DNA of 64,000 bases from Lutjanus erythropterus (Eukaryota; Chordata; Actinopteri; Lutjaniformes; Lutjanidae), in NCBI GenBank assembly GCA_020091685.1, contig CM034603.1:38668447-38732446 (forward strand), written 5' to 3'. The notes beneath the pieces were generated by a model that saw nothing but the letters and a program-made list of their open reading frames with translations, made no database searches and had not been told where the DNA came from. This document shows positions 48,648 to 64,000 of the stretch, in pieces (the first letter of the stretch is position 1; each line of letters begins with the position of its first letter). The translations under genes and the position numbers were made by a program.

Positions 48648-48995
48648 GTGTTGTTTGGCTCCTGTAGCCGATTGAAAACATTTCTTTAAAGTATCTCAAC
48701 ATCAGAGACGTTTTCACAGGTTGAACCTCCAGTAAACAATCTGAAATGATCCTCTCATGTTTTCTATAACAATAGAAAACAAAGACAAACAATAGAACTC
48801 AATAGAAAACAGCAGACATATAGTGTAATACAAACATAAGACTGTCCACAGATAAAGTGTTGCATAGAATTCTCAGGTTGTTCCAATATGGAAAAAAGTC
48901 TTTCCCAGTAAGAAACACGCTGCTCCGTCACTAAACATAAATACTGGAGCTTTACTGGGAATCTTGACTGTTTTTCAGTGTTTGTGACGTCTTAT

Positions 48996-49236
48996 AGAGC
49001 AGCCGCACTCGTCCATGATCATGCTCTGGACGTCTTTCTCAATGATCTTAAGACTTTAAGGGCAGCTGCACATGTCCAAGATTATGTTCTAGACGTCTTT
49101 CTGGGTCTGAACAGCTTTATGAGCAGCTGCACTCATAAATGATCATGTTCTGGATGTCTTTCTTGATCTTTATGTCTTTAAAAGCAGTCTCTCATCCATG
49201 ATCATGTTCTGGACGTTCTTCTTGGTCTTAAAGTCT
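48996..49236 (-). repeat. four decayed tandem copies of the last ~60 coding bases of inhba
   Basis: Downstream of the inhba stop, on the - strand, four units of about 60 bases follow in tandem: roughly 49182-49236, 49121-49181, 49060-49120 and 48996-49059. Each contains a version of the segment coding [15 protein letters not shown] plus the start of the 3' flank. The farthest copy is the best preserved: it still reads KIIEKDVQSMIMDECGCS in frame. The other three carry substitutions or deletions that break or alter the cysteine-rich end. Confidence 0.9.
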
Positions 49237-50595
49237 TTAAGAACAGCCACACTCGTCCACGATCATGTTCTGGATGTCTTTCTTGATGATTTTCTGCTCT
49301 TCGTTGTAGTAGAGCATTGACATGGCACGCAGCCTTGTCGGCACGCAGCATGACTTGATGTTTTGGAACGGGCTGTAGCCCCTCATACGATAATGATTGA
49401 TGACCGTCGAGTGGAAGGAGAGCGATGAACTACTGATGCTCGCCATGTGGTTGGGACAGTCGCCCTCACAGTAGTTGGCATGGTAACCAGATGGAGCGAT
49501 TATCCAATCATTCCAGCCGATGTCTCTGAAGTTCACATAAAACTGTCGTTTGCAGCAGACACGTATATTCCCGTCACACTCCAGACCTCTTTTGACTCGT
49601 CGCTGACTCGCCTCCTCTCGAGCTCGCAGTGCCACCATGAGGAACGGCCGGTGAGACTGTTCTCGCTCTCCAGCTCGCTCTACATTGGCAGGTACGAGGA
49701 CGGGCGAGGCGCCGGTCTCGGCGCACAGCAGACAGGAAACCTGCAGGGTGAGCGACCTGCCACTGCTGTCCAACAGAGTCTGAACACTGCGAGAGACAGC
49801 GAGCGTGTGCCAGCCGCTGCGGCGAGTGTCCACCATCTTCTCTGAGACACACTCGTCCTCCTCGTCCTTGACATCACGTCGGAGCAGCCGCAGCATCACT
49901 TTGCCTTTCGCTCGGTTTCCCTTCGAGACCCTCAAGAAGATCCAGACGTTTGCCTGCTCAACCACTGCTGAGCCGCTGCCATCCGTTGAAATGTCAAAGG
50001 TCACTGTGTCTGGGGAGTCTCCTGCAGCACAGAGCACAGGTAGCTCATTAGCACAGTTAGCACAGTTAGCACACATCCATCATGAACAGAAACATTTATA
50101 TAGTTATGTGTTAACATTAACATGAGTCAGTAAAATTAAGACATCACCTGACAGGAAGTCTGTACTGGTCTCTACTGGTCTTTTTCTTAATGCCAACTGA
50201 AGAACCAGTTTTCTATCAGGTTTTGATTCGTTTCTCTTCGGTGTAAAAGATCTTCAGTTTCAGTTCTCTGAACTCATCATGACGAACATTTTACTGACAT
50301 CAGAATGATCAAAAAAAGGTTTAATAAATGTTTGAGTTTCCTCATTTGAAGAACAACAGGAAGACAAACATTTTATTTAATCTTTCTGGTTTCTCTCTGA
50401 AGTGAACAGTTCTAAAGACAGTGTGACCCTGCAGCCTGAACCGCCCCCTCCAGTTTTTGAATGAATGAACAAAGAAAATGTCATTCTTATTATCAATGAA
50501 AGCATGAATGAAGCCGCCGCCTCTAAATATACTCAAGATGAGCAGAGAAACTAAAAAAAGAAAAGGCCTGGTTTCAGGGAATGCTGTTAACAAGG

Positions 50596-50633
<38 letters not shown>

Positions 50634-51623
50634 TCTTTGTATGAATAATTACTGAGGCCCAGATTTGTGTGAATGAGGAGATTATTTACGGCCTGAGACC
50701 ACTCGGTATGCCCCCCCCCCCCCCCATTGTTACTGTCCTCTCATTTAATTAAAGATTCCTCTCAGAGACGAAGACTATTTATAGTACAAAGCCATTCTGT
50801 ACATTTATGTAAGCAAACAAGTGACGGGACAATGTGATCATGTGGTCACGAACCGCTTCATGTTCACATAAAACTTTATAAAACTTTCAGCTGAACTTTT
50901 TTCTTTAAAGTTTGTTCATTGTTTTTATCTAAAACGTTCATTCAGTTTAAGTTTTAGTTTTTATCTTAAAAGTTTTTTCAGTTGAAGTTTGTTCAGTTTT
51001 TACCTTTTAAGTTTGGAGTTGGAGATTTTCAAAGCTTAAATATATCAAGTTAGTGTTACATTTACTCTTTGATTAAATTAAAATGACTGATTGAGCCAGT
51101 TAAATAGTTTGAGTACATGCAACACAGAATTTTTATACACACCTCTCATTGCTATAAGTTAAAGGGAATGAATAAATTTTAAGTGTAAAAACCCATTATT
51201 TAAAAGATATGAATAAATAAATTATTATTATTTCCCTTATTAATAAAATATTCAGAGTTCAATAAAGAGCCTAACTCACAATATAACTTTTATTTGTGAT
51301 GTTTCTGCACTGGACCTTCTGCTAGATGAGGGTCTAGTACCTTTTGCAACTGTTTGGTCAACTCGCTCCTCTCTTACCCGCCTGTCACATCTAATACATG
51401 TGTTCCTTTGTTCTCACATTAATAAACACAAAAGAAAGAAAATCTGTTGGTACTTAACATTTTTAAGTTAGTCTGTCCTCCAGTGAATCCTTCAATTCAT
51501 GCAAATTCAACCAATCCCTGTGAATTCTGCACAGCCTTGTCATTTTTTCCAAACTCAACTTTTCTGCAAATTTGACATCATACATGTACAATGATCACAG
51601 CCAATGAATTGTTTTGTTTTTGC

Positions 51624-51659
<36 letters not shown>

Positions 51660-52360
51660 TTTTTATTTTGTCATAGGTACTGAAAAGAACAGGTTTGTCC
51701 TATTAAAGACATTATTGACGCTCTGTGCACTGTGTCATCTACAAATCAGATTTTGTTTAAGTCTTTGTTTGTGTGAGGACACGTAGAACACTCAGAACAG
51801 AGTGCAGGTTTTGTTCTCCCTGGAACTGGTTGCCTTTGATTGTAATGAATTATATACTAAAAAATTGCAGCCTTCTTTGAACTTGCTCCAGCAATTTCAT
51901 TGAAAAAAAATGCCTAAAAACATGCAACATGCATCACAACGTTTTTTTTTTTAAAAAGCTGCCATGAAATCAGAGATGTTCAGCAGCAACAATCTGGTTA
52001 GAAGAACCTTTGAACAAATTTAAGTTTTCAAGTTTCAGTTACTACAGATAATTAGCATTCAGCTATACAGAGTGATAGTGTTTAACTTTATGAGAATATT
52101 TGCAGACTGCTTACACTTAAAAAAAACTTCTATGTGAAATCATGTGGGCGTCTTCACTGTCATTTATCTGACCAATCAGCACCTGCAGCACTCAGGTGTG
52201 TTCAGATTCATTTATGATGAAAGAGACTAAGAAAATACTTCACTCAGACTGAGTCGAATCAATAGAATCAGGCTGCTGACAGGTTCTCACTGTGAAATCT
52301 GTAAACAAACTTTGACCTTTTTGGATTTTTGTGAATGAACTGATAACAGACAGACAGACG

Positions 52361-52399
<39 letters not shown>

Positions 52400-53035
52400 T
52401 GATGGACAGACTGATAAACAGTAAAGTTCAGGAGAATCACACTCTACTGAATCAGTTCATTTGACAGATTTTGGGTCAAACTTTGAGATATTGTTGTGTC
52501 ATTTGATGCTAGGATTTGAGAATTGTGAGTAGCTTCTCTAAAATCTACAATTACCCATAATACCCCTCTGTAGGTTCACAGAGATGGTCTCTGTTTCTGA
52601 TTGGCTGTTAGACTCACCTGGCTCTGCAAAGGTGATGATTTCAGATGGCGGTTCAGGCGGTGTAGAGGCCCCGGGGCCCTGGCCCTCCTCCTGGATCTCC
52701 ACACTGCCGTCTTCGGCGATTCGACCGACGTGCAGCTTCTTGATGGCGTTAAGCAGTGCGGCGCGTGGGACCGGCTGCGTCAGGTTGGGCCGAGCACTCA
52801 GGTGCAGCATGTTGAGAATATGTCGCTTCACCGCCTCCACCATGTCGCTCTGTCCTCCTGAGGAAGATGAGTTCCTCCTCATCTGAGACAGAGAGCAGGA
52901 TGGACAGTCTGAGGACGGCGCCCCCTCCTGGAGCTGAGACGCCACGCTGACCTCCGGAAGCGGAGAGACCGTCGGAGAGGCACCGACAAGAACACAGACG
53001 GCCATGAAGAAGAACACGGCAAACAGAGATGACAT
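49237..53035 (-). CDS. inhba: inhibin/activin beta A subunit precursor
   Basis: TGF-beta family ligand; homodimers form activin A and heterodimers with alpha form inhibin A. Two exons on the - strand: 53035-52618 and 50021-49237, together 400 codons plus a TAA stop (human has 426). Residues 1-20 are a signal peptide ([17 protein letters not shown]). The prodomain has [41 protein letters not shown] and [10 protein letters not shown] ending exon 1, all as in beta A, and an N-L-T sequon. The furin site RRVKR is followed by the 116-residue mature region starting GLECDG, with [42 protein letters not shown] and the terminal CGCS. These match beta A rather than beta B (whose mature chain ends CGCA and reads SGYY/TGYY). 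The single intron position is conserved. It is divergent from amph. Confidence 0.96.
50022..52617 (-). other. single intron of inhba, with simple repeats
   Basis: Contains (CA)n at 50597-50631, poly-C at 50710-50724, (TA)n at 51628-51655 and (GACA)n at about 52347-52400. No other gene or recognised mobile element was seen. Confidence 0.7.
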
Positions 53036-53357
53036 GATGGTTCAAGACTGACAGTAGAATCTCAGTTGAGTCCAGCAGTGGATCAGTCGAGTCAGAAAAG
53101 TTAAAAATCCTCTCAAAGCAGGTTATGTTCTGGTCCTCAGTCTGGTATTTGAATCTGGTCCTGATCAGTTCAGAGTGGGTCCTGGTTCTGATGGTTCTCT
53201 GTGGTTCTGCTGGTTCTGGTCCTGTGTGGTCCTGGTTCAAGTCTGCTCTGGCTGTGATCAGGGTCACTCTTCTTCTCTGCCTCTCTGCTCTGTTACTGTA
53301 ATTATACGTCTCTGCCTGTTTAATCCCTCCCTCCATCCACAGAGGTATTTCCCTGCG

Positions 53358-53360
<3 letters not shown>

Positions 53361-53411
<51 letters not shown>

Positions 53412-53547
53412 AGAATATCTCAGGACTGTTTGTGGTGTTTCCTCCTGAATGAACGTCACGACAGACGAGGAGGAGGAAGGAGGGAAGAGGAGGAAGAGAG
53501 AGAGAGTGTCCCTGATTCATTCATACCACACACACACACACACACAA

Positions 53548-53582
<35 letters not shown>

Positions 53583-53766
53583 TGCATACACACACACACA
53601 CACAGCACACACACATACACACACAGTGATGAGTCAGCACAGCATCATCATCGCCTCACGTGGAGGAGAAACTCTGTTGGTGTGAAATTAATTTTTAGAG
53701 ACTTTGTTGTTAAAAGTAGAGTCCTGCACACACACACAGCAGATGGAGTGCGCTCAGAACAGACTG

Positions 53767-53803
<37 letters not shown>
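53361..53803 (+). repeat. cluster of (CA)n microsatellites upstream of inhba
   Basis: CA runs at about 53361-53409, 53529-53622 (with TA and TG interruptions) and 53770-53803, separated by a GGAGGA purine run (53467-53506). Open frames rich in Thr/His across them are not genes. Confidence 0.93.
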
Positions 53804-53804
<1 letters not shown>

Positions 53805-54729
53805 CTCAAACCTGTTCACATCGCTGTGATACAACTTTATTCTTGGTAAATGCTTTCATTCATTTAGCATCTCTGATCAGCTCCATTAAGACTTTTTCTT
53901 AAGACATTTTTCATCTATCTCCTCTTGTATATTTGATCTGATGTTTTATTTTATTTATTTTTAAATTTGATTCTATTTGATTTTATTTATTTGGTGTCTC
54001 TGGCAGGTTCTTTATACAAAAAAAAAAATCTTAGCTTGCTTGCACACACTGTGACACCAGCCCACCCTCTGCTGGTGAAAGTTGGATGTTACAACGTCGT
54101 CCTCACCTGAGCCGTGTCCTCTGACTCTGCCCCAGTATCACAAAGATGGAAACTGGTTTCCACAAAGGCACCGGTTCACTGGTTGCAGGGAGACTGCAGG
54201 GCCTGTCCTGCTGTGTGATTAAGTAAAACCAGATTAATTAATCCATCAATTTCTATACCTTTCTCCTCAGGCTATGGGTCATAACTTCTATGACCTTTGA
54301 CCTGTTCAAAAAAATTAGTAAGGTAAATAATGATATTCAAATAAAACTCCTCCAGTAAAAACAAAAACAAGTGAAATCTGAGTTATTCAGTCCATTGTAT
54401 GAACACAGGCCATCATGTGTGCTGGGTTAGTTACAGTCTGGAGCTCTGCTGCTCTCTGCTGGATGTCTGTGGAAAATGCACCTTGACCTACAGCATTTAA
54501 GATCTGTGAATATGACCATCAACATTTACACACATTCTTATTATTATTATATAATTTTATAAGAGTGTGAGATGAACTAATAAGTCTGTGCCTATAAATC
54601 AAAATCAGCTTTACAGATCAACCGTGTGAACACAGAGAAGCAGTGTGACTCTGGTTTGAAGTTGCTGTCAGTGTTACACACAGATCACCTGGGTGCAGGT
54701 GGCCTGGGAGCTTAAGAATCGACTAGACG

Positions 54730-55540
54730 TGGGTGTCTTCAGACAGGGAACCTGGGGACAAGTATGATGGGTGCAGAAGGTGTGGAGGGCGACCAGGAGG
54801 CAGAGCTGAAGGGCAGAGTTACTTAGGAAGTTGACCAAACACTGGGACAGATAGATGGAAACTGCTCAGGAGGCCAGTGATGTAGATGTAGACCATTCTG
54901 GAGGCTGGTGGTAAAGGTGGGACCCCTCTGGAGGCCGACAAAGGTAGAACCTTTCTACAGGTTGACGTTGAGGCTGGACAGGGCAGCTGCCACCAAAACA
55001 TTAAACTGTAGGTTGGCACGAGCTGCAGGAGAAGCTTCTGGTGGAACCAGGGAAACAGAAGGCTGAGGCAGCACAAGAGCTAAGAACTGTTGCAGCTCGA
55101 GATCAGTGGACCTCTGCAGCCCAGCCCAAACAGGAAGAGGAGATGGCTGCAGCTCAGCAGGAACAAAAACATGAGCTAGCTGTAGCCCAACCAGATCAGG
55201 AACAGGAGATGGACCAATCAGAGCAGGAAATAACTGCAGGTCAGGAACAGGAGGGAGCTGTGACCCAGCTGGGACAGAAGATGATAGCAGCCAGCTGAAA
55301 TAGGAACAGATCGCTGCAGCTCAAGAAATGAGAGCAGGAGATGGTTGAGGCCCAGCAGGAGCATGAGATTACTGGGGCCCAGCCGAAACAGGAATAGGAG
55401 ATGGCAGGAGAACAGGCATGTTGTGGACCAGCCGGCTCAGGACAGGAAGACTGCAGGCTCACAGACCTTAGCCAAATCAGATAGGGGGCTACCAGACAAA
55501 GGTGCAGGCTGACTGCTAGCATGTGGGTGGCTGTCAGGGC
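54730..55540 (-). mobile_element. Gypsy-associated 3' region remnant, degenerate
   Basis: Reading the - strand gives a phrase VPTYSLMFWWQLPCPAS similar to the sequence just after the Gypsy integrase at 44160-44590. The + strand shows repeated GCAGCTCAGCAGGAACA-type units that make a Gln/Glu/Ala-rich open frame at 55041-55298. No recognised domain. Assigned to a mobile element only through the shared phrase. Confidence 0.4.
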
Positions 55541-56349
55541 TAGCATACTGGTAGCCAGTAGACTGGTTGTCAGCTGGCTGGGAGCTTGGAGATTGCAGCC
55601 TAGCTAGTTGAACACTAGTGGGTCGAGAATCAGGCTGACAGCTAGCAAGCCAGATGCTAGGTGACTGACAGAAGACAGGCGTGGGCTGATAGCGTGGAGC
55701 TGAGGTTTGGGTTCAGAGGAGGCTGGAGGAACAGGATGAAGAGGAGAGTAACTTACCAACTTTGCTTCAGAGTAAATTCAGGATAGTTTTTTTCCTGAAA
55801 TGGGCGAAGTGTGTGAGGAATAAAAACTGTATGACTCCAAAATCAGTCTAAGAAAAAAAACAAACACTAGAAACGAAATCTGTTTGTGCCGCGTTCATAT
55901 TTATCTGATTTATGTCTGATGTATTTGTGAAATATTTAATTGAAGTTTCTGTAGTAAAAGACTTTCTGGAGGAGTTAAGATTTGATCATGATCATGGGAC
56001 AGAAAAAGTATTCTTGCCAAAAGCTACTCAGAGTATTAGTTACTTTTTAATGGATTATCGATATCAGCTATTCAATCAGATCTTCAGACTGAATGAGCTC
56101 CTGTTCTCATTGGTCTGTTTGTCATCAGATTACCTGAATGGCTACAAAAATGTAGATGAAAGGTTTGGATATTAATTCAAATTGTACTCAGTACTCAATA
56201 ATGATTTTAAAAGTATATTACATAGCATCAGGCTTGAGGAGTAATGGTTTACATGTAACGGGATTACATAATCTGAATACAAAAAAAGATGTCATCAGAT
56301 TACAGTTTCCATTTAGTAAAAATGGAGTTCATTCATGGGATAACAATTT

Positions 56350-56580
56350 TTAAATAAAGGACACAGCTGGCGACAAAACAAGACATTTGAGGACGTCATC
56401 TTGGACATTTCTGACATTTTATGAACCAAACAACTGTTCAGTTACTCGAGAAATAATTGTTAGTTGCAGTCTAAACAATTTCGGCATATTTTATGTTGAG
56501 ATAATCCAAAAGTAACGGGAAGTAATCAAGTTGCATTACTGTAATACAGTGATACTTTGATTACATTATTGATTGATCGT
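56350..56580 (+). mobile_element. second copy of the composite MITE + repeat unit
   Basis: Same two pieces and order as 11996-12275: CGACAAAACAAGACATTTGAG..., then AAACAATTTCGGCATATTTT and CCAAAAGTAACGGGAAGTAATC. Confidence 0.7.
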
Positions 56581-56884
56581 TTGAACAGGTATTTACTGAC
56601 TGTATCAGATTACATTTTTAATCTCTATTTAAATGCGAGTAAAGGACACACAAATGAAACAATCTGAGTAGATGTAATTTGTTTCATGACGTCCTCGTTT
56701 AGCATCACGTCACTTCCTGTTGTTTGTTGCAGTCATCATGTGTGTAATCTGCTGCACCTGGACACGAACACCGAGGACACGTCATGACGTTACAGTCAAC
56801 TAACGTGTTTGTTTATTCTGAGCGTCGTTTAAAACGACCGAAAACGATCCAATCAGCTGACAGAGCGCTGACCCCGCCCCCTGT

Positions 56885-56920
<36 letters not shown>

Positions 56921-56965
56921 CCCTCCCCCTCCCGGTAATCCTCTCTGTGTCTGCAGTCTGTCATC

Positions 56966-63918
<6,953 letters not shown>

Positions 63919-64000
63919 GTGAGGACAAAGACAGACAGACAGACAGACTGTTGTCACATCACGTTACAGGTGTGTCTGATGGTAAATTGTTGTTGTTGTT

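Larger units (their letters stand above)
39040..48990. other. gene-poor region between trim55 and inhba
   Basis: About 10 kb with no supported host gene. It holds a string of simple repeats, a minisatellite at 40385-40800, repeat B copy 2, a Ty3/Gypsy integrase remnant, an L2-like LINE tail and the large decamer array, each listed separately. The stretches 41000-42650, 45600-46850 and 48070-48590 contain only short open frames with no family signature. Confidence 0.6.
53036..56965. other. divergent intergenic region inhba / amph
   Basis: Must hold both promoters. Near inhba (53040-53350) there is 5'-flank sequence without an obvious TATA box. Simple repeats fill 53361-53803; a mobile-element remnant lies at 54730-55540 and the composite repeat at 56350-56580. 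The amph side (56690-56965) is richer in CpG, with ACGTCATGACGTTA near 56779 and a (CA)n run at 56886-56920. The rest is unassigned. Confidence 0.6.

Noticed and set aside
49447..50125. Open frames of 100-130 codons on the + strand
   Set aside because: Antisense shadow of inhba exon 2.
49237..53035. Inhibin beta B
   Set aside because: The mature chain has [10 protein letters not shown] and ends CGCS as in beta A.
53175..53849. 224-codon frame rich in Thr and His
   Set aside because: Mostly translated CA repeats, antisense to the inhba 5' flank.
55041..55298. 85-codon Gln/Glu/Ala-rich frame starting MEPGKQKAEAAQ
   Set aside because: Made of repeated GCAGCTCAGCAGGAACA-type units and linked to a mobile-element remnant; no family signature or splice context.

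Overview
The window is vertebrate nuclear DNA, almost certainly from a ray-finned fish with a compact genome. All genes are split by GT-AG introns, intergenic gaps are a few kb, simple repeats are dense, and the mobile elements are teleost types (a Tc1-like element with IR/DR ends, small hAT-type elements, L2/RTE-like LINE remnants, Ty3/Gypsy remnants). The encoded proteins match vertebrate families over their whole length. There is no sign of bacterial, phage or CRISPR content.

Layout. (1) 1-11.9 kb: slc4a1 (band 3 / AE1), + strand; the first N-terminal exons lie upstream of the window or were not recognised. (2) 14.9-21.2 kb: a uromodulin-like secreted protein (signal peptide, EGF-like, D8C, SRCR, ZP), + strand. 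(3) 24.3-27.4 kb: dnajc5b (cysteine string protein), + strand. (4) 30.3-38.8 kb: trim55 (MuRF2), + strand. (5) 38.8-49.2 kb: a gene-poor gap holding a Ty3/Gypsy integrase remnant, an L2-like LINE tail and a 1.2-kb decamer minisatellite. (6) 49.2-53.0 kb: inhba (activin/inhibin beta A), - strand. (7) 57.0 kb to the end: amph (amphiphysin), + strand, cut by the window after eight exons; its first intron carries a nearly complete but broken Tc1-like transposon. For every gene the exon chain proposed here keeps one reading frame from end to end, which is the main internal check on the boundaries.

Gene order. The genes are not one pathway. dnajc5b-trim55 is a neighbour pair also found in human 8q13, and inhba and amph lie in the same human region (7p14), so two old linkages are joined here to slc4a1 (human 17q21). 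inhba and amph are divergent and share a gap of about 3.9 kb.

Most notable observations: four decayed tandem copies of the last ~60 coding bases of inhba lie directly in its 3' flank; the decamer array has a higher-order structure with a recent 340-bp-offset duplication; a perfect 19-bp hairpin follows dnajc5b; three perfect TGACGTCA palindromes lie within 233 bp of amph intron 1; and simple repeats abut several splice sites, most strikingly a ~71-bp GT run just before a trim55 exon. I found no convincing wholly new biological system.
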